Made by a program: the position numbers and the translations under genes. Shown here piece by piece: positions 33,056 to 42,052 of a stretch of 59,035 nucleotides of DNA (the first letter of the stretch is position 1; the number at the start of each line of letters is the position of its first letter). The notes under the pieces were generated by a model. That model searched no databases. It saw only the letters and a program-made list of their open reading frames with translations, and was not told the origin of the DNA. The DNA is from Deltaproteobacteria bacterium (GTDB taxonomy: Bacteria > Desulfobacterota > B13-G15 > RBG-16-54-18): positions 100,506-159,540 of the forward strand of contig JAFGNJ010000027.1 of NCBI GenBank assembly GCA_016927065.1. The letters run 5' to 3'.

Positions 33056-36000
33056 GTGTTAAAAGACTACTTTAAATCCATTTTTGAGGTGGCTAACCAG
33101 GGCGACGCCACTGAGGAGAGCTTTTATCCCTCGCTCGAAAAATTTCTGTATGCGTTCGCGAAATCCACGGACAGGTCTGAAGTTCATGTAACCACCCTGC
33201 CCAGGAGGACCGAGGGAGGGTGTCCGGACTTTCGCCTCTGGAACGGTAAAAATCGGATCATCGGCTACATCGAGGCAAAAAATCCTACTGAAGATGATCT
33301 CAACCGTATTGAGGATACCGAGCAGCTTAAACGCTATCGGGAGACTTTTCCTAATTTAATCCTCACCAACTTCTTTGAGTTCCGCCTCTATCGGGATGGA
33401 CGTTTAGTGGAAAAGGTCCTGGCTGCCAGGCCCTACGTCCTCCATCAACTGAAGTCGGTTCCACCTGTAGAGAAGGGGAAAGAACTTATTGCTCTCTTAG
33501 AGAAATTTTTTTCCTTCTCTTTGCCGAAAACCTTGACGGCGGAGCAGTTAGCCATTGAGTTGGCAAAACGCACCCGATTTCTCCGGGACATCGTGATGGC
33601 GGAGCTTCAAGGAGAGGAGGCGAGGAAGTCGGGTATGCTCCTGGGGTTCTTCGAGGCCTTCCAGAAGTATCTGATTGCCCATCTCACTGTAGAGGATTTT
33701 GCCGATCTCTATGCCCAGACCATCACTTATGGCCTCTTCGCAGCCCGCACCCGTGCTAAAGGTGAGTTTACCCGGCGGATGGCCTTTGATAATATTCCCC
33801 GCACCATCGGTATCTTGCGTGATGTCTTTCGCTTTATCTCCTTAGAAGAACTCCCACCTCAGATGGAGTGGATCGTGGATGATATCTCCGAGGTTCTGGC
33901 CGTGGCCGATGCGGGCGGCATCCTTGATCGTTACTATCGGGAAGGGAAGGGAAAAGATCCCATTGTCCACTTCTACGAGACCTTTCTAGCCCAATACGAC
34001 CCCCAAGAGCGCGAGCGGCGCGGTGTATACTATACCCCTGAGGCAGTGGTCTCTTATATCGTCCGTTCCCTCCACCTTCTGCTGAAGGAGAAATTCGACC
34101 GAGCTGATGGTCTTGCCTCCGAGCGGGTCACCCTGCTTGATCCCGCTGCCGGGACCATGACCTTTGTCGCCCGCGCCTGTCAGGAGGCAGTAGGGGAGTT
34201 TGTGAACAAGTATGGCGCCGGTGCCAGAGAGGAGTTCATCAAGGGGCACCTGTTAAGGAACTACTACGCCTTTGAGCTCATGATGGCCCCGTATGCGATC
34301 GGACACCTCAAGGTCGCTTTTTTCCTGGAAGAGTTGGGACATCCCTTAGGAGAGGACGAGCGCTTCCCCTTTTACCTGACCAATACCTTGGAGATGGAGG
34401 AACTTGAACAGACCTCTCTGCCCGGTATGTCCTCCCTTGCCCAGGAATCTCACCTGGCAGGGGAGGTTAAAAAGCAGCGTCCTATTTTAGTGATTCTAGG
34501 CAATCCTCCCTACTCAGGCCACTCCGCCAATAGGGGCGAATGGATCTTAAAGCTCATTGGGGACTATAAGCAGGTGGACGGCAAGCCCCTGGGCGAACGC
34601 AATCCCAAGTGGCTCCAGGACGACTATGTGAAGTTCCTCCGCTTTGCCCAGTGGAAGATCGAGCAGGCGGGGGAGGGTGTGGTCGGGATGATTACCAACC
34701 ACTCCTACCTCGACAACCCCACCTTTCGAGGGATGCGCCAGAGCTTGATGCAGACCTTTGATGAGATATATATACTCGATCTGCACGGTAACACCCTCAA
34801 GCGTGAGACCTGCCCTGATGGCTCCAAGGATGAAAACGTCTTCGACATCCGCCAGGGCGTGGCTATTGCCTTCTTTATCAGAGTTGGCAGTAGAAAAGGC
34901 AAACCAGCAAAGGTCTATCATGCCGACCTTTGGGGATTGAGAAATCATAAATATAGTTGGCTCACGGAACACGATGTACACTCCACAGAATGGCAGGAGA
35001 TACAACCTAAATCTGAGTTTTACCTTTTTGTACCTCGTGATGAAGCGGCGCTGGAGTGCTATAACGGCTTTGTTAATGTGACCGAGATATTTCCGGTTTA
35101 TAGTGTTGGGATCGTAACCTCTCGGGATCATTTTGTCATTGATTTTGATAGAGAGGCTCTCAACCGCCGGATTCGGATGTTCTGTGATTCAAAACTTCCT
35201 GATGAAGTGGTGCGCGAGACCTTTAAACTGAAAGATAAAAAGGGGTGGAAATTAACACAGGTGCGCAGAAAGATCCAGCAAGATGAGGCTTGGGAGGAAA
35301 AGATTGTTCCGTGTCTATATCGGCCCTTTGACATACGGTGGCTCTTCTATCACTCGGATGTGATTGAACGCGGCCGCGAAGAGGTGATGCGCCATATGAG
35401 ACAGGACAATGTAGGTTTAATCATGCCAAGGAGGGTTGAGTTAAAGGGAGATTGGTGTCACTGTCTTGTCAGTAACTTGCCAATCGAACACGTAGCAGTT
35501 TCTCTCAAGACAATAGATTATTTTTTCCCCCTTTACTTCTATCCACACACATCTAAGCAGAACCTTTTTAGCGATCTTGAGCCAGACGAGAAGAAACCTA
35601 ACCTTAACTCAAAGATTATAGCGGCCTTGAAGACTGCCTACGGCAGAGCACCTTCGCCGGAAGACACCTTTTACTACATCTATACAGTCCTCTATGCAGA
35701 AACCTATCGGGAAAAGTATGCTGAATTTTTGAAGACGGATTTTCCCCATATCCCCTTTACAGCGGATTTCAGGCTGTTCCAGACCCTTGCTGCGTTGGGG
35801 AAGCGCCTGGTGGACCTGCATCTTCTGCGCTCGGAAGAACTCGATCAACCCCTTGCCCGTTTTGAAGGGACGGGGGATGGCCGGGTGGCTAAAACAGGAA
35901 GGCAAGGGTTCCGTTATGATGCGCAGGGGGAGAGGGTCTACATCAATCCGAACCAATACTTTACCCCTGTTCCCCAAGAGGCCTGGGAGTACCAGATCGG

Positions 36001-36175
36001 CGGCTATCAGGTGTTGGAAAAGTGGCTTAAGGATCGGCGGGAACGCCGCCTCAGTCTAGAGGAGAGCAAGACTTACTGTCGTATCGTCACCGCCCTACAC
36101 CGCACCATCGCCATTCAAGAGGAAATCGACGCCCTCTATCCAGAAATAGAGAAGAAGGTTGTTGATGTAAGGTAG
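33056..36175 (+). CDS. Single-chain restriction-modification enzyme (N6-adenine methylase with nuclease domain)
   Basis: A 1039-residue type II/ISP-like enzyme with no helicase. The N-terminal ~110 residues carry a PD-(D/E)XK nuclease core (GGCPDFRLWNGKNRIIGYIE with AK following). The gamma-class methylase has LDPAAGTMTF (about 360-369, SAM binding) and LGNPPYSGHS (about 480-489, adenine target). The C-terminal ~350 residues fit the target-recognition part of type ISP-C enzymes. Cleavage and methylation in one chain fit a stand-alone defence gene. It uses a GTG start with AAAGG upstream and has a perfect promoter. No separate specificity or immunity gene is adjacent. Confidence 0.88.
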   Translation: MLKDYFKSIFEVANQGDATEESFYPSLEKFLYAFAKSTDRSEVHVTTLPRRTEGGCPDFRLWNGKNRIIGYIEAKNPTEDDLNRIEDTEQLKRYRETFPNLILTNFFEFRLYRDGRLVEKVLAARPYVLHQLKSVPPVEKGKELIALLEKFFSFSLPKTLTAEQLAIELAKRTRFLRDIVMAELQGEEARKSGMLLGFFEAFQKYLIAHLTVEDFADLYAQTITYGLFAARTRAKGEFTRRMAFDNIPRTIGILRDVFRFISLEELPPQMEWIVDDISEVLAVADAGGILDRYYREGKGKDPIVHFYETFLAQYDPQERERRGVYYTPEAVVSYIVRSLHLLLKEKFDRADGLASERVTLLDPAAGTMTFVARACQEAVGEFVNKYGAGAREEFIKGHLLRNYYAFELMMAPYAIGHLKVAFFLEELGHPLGEDERFPFYLTNTLEMEELEQTSLPGMSSLAQESHLAGEVKKQRPILVILGNPPYSGHSANRGEWILKLIGDYKQVDGKPLGERNPKWLQDDYVKFLRFAQWKIEQAGEGVVGMITNHSYLDNPTFRGMRQSLMQTFDEIYILDLHGNTLKRETCPDGSKDENVFDIRQGVAIAFFIRVGSRKGKPAKVYHADLWGLRNHKYSWLTEHDVHSTEWQEIQPKSEFYLFVPRDEAALECYNGFVNVTEIFPVYSVGIVTSRDHFVIDFDREALNRRIRMFCDSKLPDEVVRETFKLKDKKGWKLTQVRRKIQQDEAWEEKIVPCLYRPFDIRWLFYHSDVIERGREEVMRHMRQDNVGLIMPRRVELKGDWCHCLVSNLPIEHVAVSLKTIDYFFPLYFYPHTSKQNLFSDLEPDEKKPNLNSKIIAALKTAYGRAPSPEDTFYYIYTVLYAETYREKYAEFLKTDFPHIPFTADFRLFQTLAALGKRLVDLHLLRSEELDQPLARFEGTGDGRVAKTGRQGFRYDAQGERVYINPNQYFTPVPQEAWEYQIGGYQVLEKWLKDRRERRLSLEESKTYCRIVTALHRTIAIQEEIDALYPEIEKKVVDVR

Positions 36176-36192
36176 ATGGTAACGGGAGGGAA

Positions 36193-36297
36193 ATGTCACA
36201 AGATCTTTTACATGTCCTCATCGAACGGTTTCAGGGCTCGGCCCTGGGGAGCTTTGTAGGGGATGCCATGGGGAGGGAGGTAGAGGGGTGGCCCTGA
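36193..36297 (+). pseudogene. ADP-ribosylglycohydrolase N-terminal remnant
   Basis: An ATG with a good GGGAGGG site opens a 34-codon frame ([23 protein letters not shown], shown here only as the key block [16 protein letters not shown], then EVEGWP) that matches the start of ADP-ribosylglycohydrolases (RxxGxxxGxxxGDAxG...E). It stops where the next gene begins: its last 10 nt overlap the heptose bisphosphatase GTG start. The remaining ~270 residues of the family are absent. Confidence 0.75.
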
Positions 36298-37031
36298 GAG
36301 GAGGAGTTTTTCTCGACCGGGATGGCACGATCATCCTCGAGAAGGGGTATCTGAGCGATCCCCAGGCTATAGAGCTTATTCCTGGGGCCGCACGGGCCAT
36401 CCGCCTGATCAATCGCCTCGGCCTTCCGGTGGTGGTGGTGAGCAACCAGTCGGGGGTAGCGCGGGGGTATTTTCCTGTTTCGAGCGTTGAAGAGATCAAC
36501 CGGCAATTGAGTTTTATGCTGAAACAAGAGAGGGCTTCGCTCGACGGGGTGTATTACTGTCCTCACCACCCGGATGACGGTTGCACCTGTCGCAAGCCAG
36601 AACCGGGGATGCTCCAGGTGGCCGCTGGGGAGTTGGGTATAGATCTTTCCCGTTCCTATATGGCCGGGGATATGGCCAGCGATATCGAGACTATCCAGCG
36701 GGTCGGGGGGCAGGGGATATTGGTTTTGACGGGCTACGGCGTGGAGGAATTGGAGACCTGGCAAGGGGATCAACCGGATTTTGTCGCCCAGGACCTTCTC
36801 GAGGCTAGTTATTGGATCTTATTACAGGAAGGAAGAAAAAGGAGGAAGGAGATGGCTATTAAAAAAGAGTTGCTGGACATCCTGGCGTGTCCTAAGTGCA
36901 AGGGGGATATCGTTTTGACGAAAAAGAAAGACGGACTCATCTGCAAGTCATGCAATCTCGTCTACCCCATCAAGGATGACATTCCGGTGATGCTCATCGA
37001 CGAGGCCCTCCCGTACAAGGGGAAGGATTGA
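36288..37031 (+). CDS. gmhB: GmhB-like heptose bisphosphatase fused to Trm112
   Basis: A 247-residue frame. Residues 1-185 are a HAD-IIIA phosphatase: FLDRDGTII (catalytic Asp pair, residues 9-17), [11 protein letters not shown], the zinc loop [19 protein letters not shown] and [10 protein letters not shown]; this removes the 7-phosphate in ADP-heptose synthesis. From residue 189 it is a complete Trm112/YcaR protein ([20 protein letters not shown]). There is no stop between them. A strong AGGAGGAAGGAG sits inside the coding run immediately before ATG 36852, so Trm112 could also be made alone. The GTG start at 36288 follows GGGAGGTAGAGG. Confidence 0.85.
   Translation: MALRGGVFLDRDGTIILEKGYLSDPQAIELIPGAARAIRLINRLGLPVVVVSNQSGVARGYFPVSSVEEINRQLSFMLKQERASLDGVYYCPHHPDDGCTCRKPEPGMLQVAAGELGIDLSRSYMAGDMASDIETIQRVGGQGILVLTGYGVEELETWQGDQPDFVAQDLLEASYWILLQEGRKRRKEMAIKKELLDILACPKCKGDIVLTKKKDGLICKSCNLVYPIKDDIPVMLIDEALPYKGKD
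36852..37031 (+). CDS. Trm112 family protein from an internal start
   Basis: The same frame as the C-terminal part of the gmhB fusion. [20 protein letters not shown] begins a complete 59-residue Trm112 (YcaR) zinc-binding protein, its usual free-standing size, with two CxxC pairs. Bacterial Trm112 proteins activate methyltransferases or act as small zinc proteins. The Shine-Dalgarno AAAAGGAGGAAGGAG directly before the ATG suggests independent initiation, with the fusion arising from loss of the gmhB stop. Confidence 0.6.
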   Translation: MAIKKELLDILACPKCKGDIVLTKKKDGLICKSCNLVYPIKDDIPVMLIDEALPYKGKD

Positions 37032-37648
37032 CGGAAGCACCGGTATCGTTCCCCACCGAAGACGGCCTGCTGCTTGAAGGGCTCTTCACGCGAGGAGAAA
37101 CAGGGCGCGGATGTGCCATCCTCTGCCACCCCCACCCCCTGTACGGCGGTGATATGCATAACAATGTAGTGGGGGCCCTCCAGCGTTCCCTGACCGGAGG
37201 AGGGTTTTCCACCCTTCGTTTTAATTTTAGGGGGGTAGGGGGGAGTGAGGGGAGCCATGCCGACGGCCTGGGGGAGGAGGAAGATGTGCGAGGTGCTGTG
37301 CGGTTTGCCACCGACGAGGAAGATTGTCCTATCTTTCTCGTGGGGTACTCCTTTGGGGCCGCGGTGGGGGCAAAGGCAGTGGTGGCGGATGAACGGGTTA
37401 GTGCCTTGTTATGTATTTCACCGCCGATAGAGATGTACGACTTCTCTTTCCTCAATGATTATGAGAGGCCGAAGCTTTTGGTGGCTGGGGATCGAGATTT
37501 TGTCTGCCCCGTAAAGCCACTTGAGACGTTATTTGCTTCCCTGCCGCAACCGAAAGCGATTCATATAATCCCCAGCGCCGATCACTTCTGGGGTGGGATG
37601 GAAGGGCGCGTGGCGGATTGTGCGCTCGATTTCCTCCAGGGCTTATAG
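37028..37648 (+). CDS. Alpha/beta hydrolase (dienelactone-hydrolase-like)
   Basis: A 206-residue serine hydrolase. [19 protein letters not shown] and [13 protein letters not shown] are the oxyanion region, GYSFGAAVG (about 117-125) the nucleophile elbow, GDRDFVCP the Asp and SADHFW (about 183-188) the His. It uses a TTG start that overlaps the upstream stop (TTGA), so translation is coupled. The substrate is unknown. Its 3' end overlaps the convergent Kdo-kinase-like gene by 67 nt. Confidence 0.85.
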   Translation: MTEAPVSFPTEDGLLLEGLFTRGETGRGCAILCHPHPLYGGDMHNNVVGALQRSLTGGGFSTLRFNFRGVGGSEGSHADGLGEEEDVRGAVRFATDEEDCPIFLVGYSFGAAVGAKAVVADERVSALLCISPPIEMYDFSFLNDYERPKLLVAGDRDFVCPVKPLETLFASLPQPKAIHIIPSADHFWGGMEGRVADCALDFLQGL

Positions 37649-38511
37649 CGGGGATAGAGAATTCTGGCGATCCACCATCCCAACCGATACATTCGCTGAT
37701 ACCAGCGATACTTCTTCAGATAGCTGTTTAGGTACGGACGGATTTCTGGATCAACCGCGACATAGGCGCGACAGAATGTTTCCTTGTCCCGCTTGGTCAG
37801 GGTGAGACCAAGCCTTTTTAATTTTTCCGCCGATCGGTCCAGCCGCGTGAGGTTTTTCATCCTCTGCGAGGGGGCGAGGTGGGGGAAAACCTTCGATTTA
37901 TCAAAATCGATGAGCAAAACCCTTTCTTTTTTTTCGTCGACCAAGAAGTTCTTGAGGTGGAGGTCGGCGTGATAGATCCCTCGTGCATGGATTTTCTGCA
38001 CGGCCTCAGCGGCCTTCTCTATGACCTTTTGTCTTTTTTTACTCTCCGATTTTTTGTCGAGGTAGGAGATGAGATCAGTTACTGATGGGTGGTACCTGGT
38101 GATAAGATACCCCCGATACCACCCCCCCCATCCTCGGTCCATGACGGCCGCCAGGATCTGGAGGGTGAGGACGCCGGCCGACCGCACCTCCTCGGCGACA
38201 CTTACTTCCTGAAACGGGCGGGAGCCGAAAAAGAAACAGTCGCCGGTGAGACGGCGCAACAGCCCGCCGTGTCGATATTTTCTGACAGCCGCCTCATCAT
38301 GCTTTCCCTTGATAACGAGCACCTCACCCCTCCCCATCAGGTGGCTCTGCTGAGGAGTGTTTTTCCAAAGCCCTGAGGGGTTCAGGAGTCCGTGGCGACG
38401 GAGACGGTCTACAAAGCCTTTACGAATCAATAGCTCTCGTTTTCCCTCCCGCAGGTATTGATAACCCGGTGGGATAGGAATCTTTGATTTTGATGCTGAG
38501 TTCCAGATCAT
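37582..38511 (-). CDS. Kdo-kinase/WaaP-like LPS kinase
   Basis: A 309-residue protein-kinase-fold enzyme that phosphorylates sugars of the LPS inner core. YHADLHLKNFLVD (catalytic loop HxDLxxxN, about 196-208) and LIDFDKS (metal-binding DFD, about 215-221) are intact; the glycine-poor N-terminal part (GEVLVIKGKHDEAAVRKYRH) holds the nucleotide lysine region. No strong ribosome site before ATG 38511. Its C-terminal ~22 codons overlap the end of the hydrolase gene on the other strand. Confidence 0.85.
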   Translation of the reverse strand: MIWNSASKSKIPIPPGYQYLREGKRELLIRKGFVDRLRRHGLLNPSGLWKNTPQQSHLMGRGEVLVIKGKHDEAAVRKYRHGGLLRRLTGDCFFFGSRPFQEVSVAEEVRSAGVLTLQILAAVMDRGWGGWYRGYLITRYHPSVTDLISYLDKKSESKKRQKVIEKAAEAVQKIHARGIYHADLHLKNFLVDEKKERVLLIDFDKSKVFPHLAPSQRMKNLTRLDRSAEKLKRLGLTLTKRDKETFCRAYVAVDPEIRPYLNSYLKKYRWYQRMYRLGWWIARILYPRYKPWRKSSAQSATRPSIPPQK

Positions 38512-38628
38512 GGTGTTGTTTCTTTCACACGAATACTATCCCGCGTTTTTTTTCGCAGAATTCGACCCTTTATACCCTTTCTTTACTCTTTCTTGCAAGG
38601 GCAAGGGATGAAAAGAACGCCTATCAGT

Positions 38629-39354
38629 CTATTTTGTCATGGTGAGGAGCCGTACACCGGCGTGGTGGATCTGCTGGAAGGTGGCCCCTTCCTTTACATG
38701 ACGGATGACACGGTTTTCATCCACTACCTGTGTTCCGGATAAGGCGTCTATCCCATAATCGAAGAGGAGTGGGGTGAAGGGGGTGGTGGGACCGAGGAGC
38801 ATGACAAAGGCATCCCGGCATAGGTCAAGGAGGGATTCTAAGGTATGATTGATAAAGGAGGTACTCGTGATCCCCACGACCTGACAACGGGGGAGGATGT
38901 CTGTGGCTCGTTCCGCTTCGAGGTCCCCTGGGTGTGGTCTCTGTTCGATGATCCAGAGGTTTCGGGCGATTTTCTTCAGTTTGGGCACGAAGGGAAAGTG
39001 ACCGATGATGGCGACATCCTTTCCCTCTCCCTGTTGGGCGAGGACGTCAAAAGCGTTGACCTCGGAGTATCGCTCTTCATCGATTTCGACGAGGGAGTTA
39101 ATGGTTGCCATGCCGATGGATGCCTCCAAGAGCTTCTCCGAATGAGCCAAGTTCATAAGTTCGGCGACGCCCCTTTCGGTCAATTTTCCTGCATCGCGCA
39201 CACTCGGACCCGTGTGCGGATGGTGGTCCCCGAGAGTGGATGCGAGCCCACATCCTCGCGTCAGGACAGTTGTCCAATGCGCCCCGATGATCACCTCTCT
39301 CAGCGCTTCCTCGCTTGGGGTAAGATGTTTAAGGAGGTCTTCTAGGATTTTCAT
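38629..39354 (-). CDS. DUF4213/DUF364 protein (putative metal-chelation Rossmann domain)
   Basis: A 241-residue protein. The N-terminal part (VIIGAHWTTVLTRGCGLAST) is the DUF4213 module and the rest (DVAIIGHFPFVPKLKK, EAERATDILPRCQVVGITST, MLLGPTTPFTPLLFDYG) is the Rossmann-like DUF364. The family is associated with metal-related gene clusters and heavy-metal chelation was proposed from structure; biochemistry is lacking. It ends the minus-strand cluster that starts with the MinD-like gene at 41770. Confidence 0.9.
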   Translation of the reverse strand: MKILEDLLKHLTPSEEALREVIIGAHWTTVLTRGCGLASTLGDHHPHTGPSVRDAGKLTERGVAELMNLAHSEKLLEASIGMATINSLVEIDEERYSEVNAFDVLAQQGEGKDVAIIGHFPFVPKLKKIARNLWIIEQRPHPGDLEAERATDILPRCQVVGITSTSFINHTLESLLDLCRDAFVMLLGPTTPFTPLLFDYGIDALSGTQVVDENRVIRHVKEGATFQQIHHAGVRLLTMTK

Positions 39355-39362
39355 GTCGTCCG

Positions 39363-39611
39363 TTATTCATTTCCTTTTTGTGGGCGGGTAAAGATCACCT
39401 GATACTTATCCTCAGTCCCCTCAAAGCAGATCCGACATGTTTGGCACTCCTGGTTTTCTTCATCCGGTTTTTCCACCGCAGATAGAGGTTCCAGGTGTAC
39501 TTCGAAACCAGTCTCTTTATACAGATGGACCATCTCGCTCAATCGAGGCTCTTCGGCAATGAAGCGTTTTTGCCACCCTTCTTTTATTAATTCATCTTCC
39601 CTCTTGCTCAT
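39363..39611 (-). CDS. Small Cys-containing protein of the MinD cluster
   Basis: An 82-residue soluble protein with an acidic N-terminal helix and a Cys cluster CQTCRICFEG near residues 56-65 that could hold a metal. It starts within the last 20 nt of the MinD-like gene and ends 8 nt before the DUF364 gene, so it is part of the same transcript. No family recognised. Confidence 0.7.
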   Translation of the reverse strand: MSKREDELIKEGWQKRFIAEEPRLSEMVHLYKETGFEVHLEPLSAVEKPDEENQECQTCRICFEGTEDKYQVIFTRPQKGNE

Positions 39612-40482
39612 GAGCGCTATTACTATCCTTCAATGTTTTTTGTACACCTTCCCACAAGTGCTCGATAGCGTGATGGATCGTGGGGCAAGGATGTTCCATC
39701 ACCGTTTTTTTCTCCACCATGGCCTTCACCACAGCCACGTCAAAGGGTATCTTTCCCAGTACGGGGAGATTGTTGTCATGGCAGTACGCTTCGATTGTCT
39801 GGGTTTTTTCTTCGTTGATATCATATTTATTGATGCAGATAGAGGGAAGAATGTTGAAGTGTTGGGCAAGGGCGACCAATCGCTCGAGGTCGTGAATACC
39901 GGCAACGGTCGGTTCTGTAACGATGAGGACAAGATCAACACCTGCAAGTGAAGAGATTACCGGACATCCAATCCCCGGTGGTCCATCGATGAGGACGAGG
40001 TCGAGGTTTTGTTCCTCTGCAATCGATTGGGCTACCTTGCGGACCTGCGCTACTAGTTTTCCCGAATTCTCTTCCCCGATACCCAGCCGTGCATGGGCTA
40101 ATGGTCCATATCGAGTATCGGCGATAAACCATTCACCACAATAGGCATCCTCCATGCTGATGGCCTCTTCCGGACATGCCAGGGCGCAGAGGCCGCACCC
40201 CTCACATTCCACGAGGTCCACGTCCCCGTTCTCAATGGCATTGTAGCGGCACAGGTCGGTGCATATACCACATGCCGTACACTTTTCTTGGTTTGTTCTC
40301 GGCTTACGGCCCGAATAGAATTCGGCCTTTTCGATGTTCTTAGGTTCCAAGATAATAAAGAGGTCGGCGGCGTCCACGTCGCAGTCGGCCAGAACCTTTT
40401 TATGTGCCAAAGAGGCGAAGGCCCCGACTACGGTGGTCTTCCCGGTACCACCTTTACCGCTGAGTACGATCAATTGTTTCAC
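39592..40482 (-). CDS. MinD/ParA-type ATPase with 2[4Fe-4S] ferredoxin insert
   Basis: A 296-residue deviant-Walker ATPase. LSGKGGTGKTTVVGAFA (residues 7-23) binds ATP; a ferredoxin domain is inserted at about 60-115 with CTACGICTDLCRYNAI and CEGCGLCALACPEEAI; LIDGPPGIGCPVISSL is Walker B and INKYDIN the NKxD-like motif. Proteins of this type form pairs in the orange-protein clusters of sulfate reducers. The GTG start overlaps the IscU-like stop by four bases (GTGA), after AAGGGGAACT. Function in metallocluster or redox handling is inferred. Confidence 0.92.
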   Translation of the reverse strand: MKQLIVLSGKGGTGKTTVVGAFASLAHKKVLADCDVDAADLFIILEPKNIEKAEFYSGRKPRTNQEKCTACGICTDLCRYNAIENGDVDLVECEGCGLCALACPEEAISMEDAYCGEWFIADTRYGPLAHARLGIGEENSGKLVAQVRKVAQSIAEEQNLDLVLIDGPPGIGCPVISSLAGVDLVLIVTEPTVAGIHDLERLVALAQHFNILPSICINKYDINEEKTQTIEAYCHDNNLPVLGKIPFDVAVVKAMVEKKTVMEHPCPTIHHAIEHLWEGVQKTLKDSNSAHEQEGR

Positions 40483-40922
40483 AGTTCCCCTTTTTCCTTT
40501 TTTAAGAAATATTCTGCCAAGGCTTTATGAAGTCCCATTACTCCAAGCAGAGAGCAGTGGGCCTTTCGTGCCGGTATCCCCCCTGCTGCCTTTATGATAT
40601 CATCATCGGTGATTGCAAGGGCCTCATCCAGATTCTTGTTTATGACCAGTTCAGTGAGAATGCTGGTGGTGGCGATGGCTGCAGCACATCCAAATACCTT
40701 GTACCGGATGTCGACAATCTTATCTCCTTCTATCGTGAGGTAGAGTCGAATATGATCTCCACAGCGGGGATCACCTACTAATGCCATCCCATCAGGTTTT
40801 TCTATCTCACCGATATGGCGGGGGTTTTTGAAATGATCAAGAATAGTCTCATTGTAAACGAGATACCCAACTGGGTCGTCTATCCCTTGATGTTGTTGGT
40901 AATGTTTCTTCCAGTCCTGCAT
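40479..40922 (-). CDS. IscU/NifU-type Fe-S scaffold
   Basis: A 147-residue scaffold protein. The three cluster ligands are present: DPRCGD, KVFGCAAAIA and AHCSLLG, in the spacing of IscU/NifU_N. The aspartate next to the first Cys (GDPRCGD) is the usual one. The N-terminal 15 residues are an extension. Its start shares one base with the upstream MinD stop, and its stop overlaps the downstream MinD start, so it is translated between the two ferredoxin-MinD proteins. No Cys desulfurase is in the window. Confidence 0.92.
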   Translation of the reverse strand: MQDWKKHYQQHQGIDDPVGYLVYNETILDHFKNPRHIGEIEKPDGMALVGDPRCGDHIRLYLTIEGDKIVDIRYKVFGCAAAIATTSILTELVINKNLDEALAITDDDIIKAAGGIPARKAHCSLLGVMGLHKALAEYFLKKEKGEL

Positions 40923-41770
40923 TATACGTTTCCGATCCGCTCGGTGATTTCCTTGATCCAGGCAAAGAGACCAATGAACTTATCCCGGTACTCAGGAATT
41001 TTTTCCACCATCGAGATTCCATCGGAGTAGAGATGAGCGATATTTCGATCCATGGGTATTTCGAGGAGTATGGGGATTTCCTCCCGTCGGCAGTACTCAT
41101 GCACGTCTTTGTTCCCTACATCGGCGCGGTTAATGACGACCCCCATAGGAATTGCCAACTGCTTGAGCAATTCCACGGCCAGCATCAAATCATTAAGGCC
41201 GAAAGGGGTAGGCTCCGTTACCAGGAGGCAGAGATCACTCCCCTTGACCGTTTCGATAACAGGGCACGACGTTCCGGGGGGCGCATCCAAGATAATTGTC
41301 CTTTCATTTTTTATAAAGGATTTTTCCATCCTGATGATGGGTGTGGCCATGGGCTCACCCACTTTGAGCCGGCCGTGGAGAAACTCTATCCCGTTTCTCC
41401 TCCCAAACTCTATTACCCCTATTTCCTTTTCTTCTTCGCTTATGGCCTCTTCTGGACAGATATAGGAGCAGGCGCCACAGCCGTGACAGAGCTCGTCTAA
41501 GGTTAAGACGGTCTGGGGAAAACAAACGAGGGCGTTGAACTCGCACGCCTCGGCGCAGCGACCGCAGTGGGTGCATTTTGTTTCGTCAATACGGGGGATG
41601 GGGATGGTCACCGTGACCTTTTTTTCTATCTGGGGCCTGAGGAAAAGATGGGCGTTGGGTTCTTCCACATCGCAATCGATAAATTGAACCTGTTCCAAGG
41701 CTAGGGCCAGATTGGTAGCGATGGTGGTCTTCCCCGTCCCTCCTTTTCCGCTGGCAACTGAGATGATCAT
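40922..41770 (-). CDS. MinD/ParA-type ATPase with 2[4Fe-4S] ferredoxin insert
   Basis: A 282-residue paralogue of the protein at 39592. VASGKGGTGKTTIATNLALA (residues 5-24) is the deviant Walker A, CTHCGRCAEACEFNAL and CHGCGACSYICPEEAI are the ferredoxin motifs (about 61-120), and LDAPPGTSCPVIETVKGSDL is Walker B. VEEPNAHLFL keeps the conserved region after switch I. First gene of the operon MinD, IscU, MinD, small Cys protein, DUF364. Confidence 0.92.
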   Translation of the reverse strand: MIISVASGKGGTGKTTIATNLALALEQVQFIDCDVEEPNAHLFLRPQIEKKVTVTIPIPRIDETKCTHCGRCAEACEFNALVCFPQTVLTLDELCHGCGACSYICPEEAISEEEKEIGVIEFGRRNGIEFLHGRLKVGEPMATPIIRMEKSFIKNERTIILDAPPGTSCPVIETVKGSDLCLLVTEPTPFGLNDLMLAVELLKQLAIPMGVVINRADVGNKDVHEYCRREEIPILLEIPMDRNIAHLYSDGISMVEKIPEYRDKFIGLFAWIKEITERIGNV

Positions 41771-41818
41771 CTTAGCTATTGCCTTTCGTTCCTCTGTTAT
41801 ACAGGCATGCGAATTTAC

Positions 41819-42052
41819 TTATTTTCTGACCATTGCAGTGCCACACTGAGGGCACTGTATCTGATAGCAGGGTGTCCCGACTTGATGGGGGGCCGTAGCG
41901 CCGCATTGTGGGCACACACACTCACCGGCCGGGCCGGCGCCCGGTCTTGTACCGCCCATCCTCCCTCTTCCGGGTCCTGTTCCCTGTCCTCTACCTCTAC
42001 CCGTTCCTCTTCCGCCCCCTCCAGGAGGGCCTTGTCCGTCACCTCGTGGCAT
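41819..42052 (-). CDS. Glycine/arginine-rich zinc-ribbon protein
   Basis: A 77-residue protein: the N-terminal half is almost entirely Gly, Arg and Pro (MPRGDGQGPPGGGGRGTGRG), as in DUF5320-type proteins, and the C-terminal half has two CPQCG motifs (CVCPQCGATAP and IQCPQCGTAMV) plus a third Cys, giving a rubredoxin-like zinc ribbon. AAAGGAGGTTCAACC precedes the start. It is 48 nt upstream of the MinD gene. Confidence 0.85.
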   Translation of the reverse strand: MPRGDGQGPPGGGGRGTGRGRGQGTGPGRGRMGGTRPGAGPAGECVCPQCGATAPHQVGTPCYQIQCPQCGTAMVRK

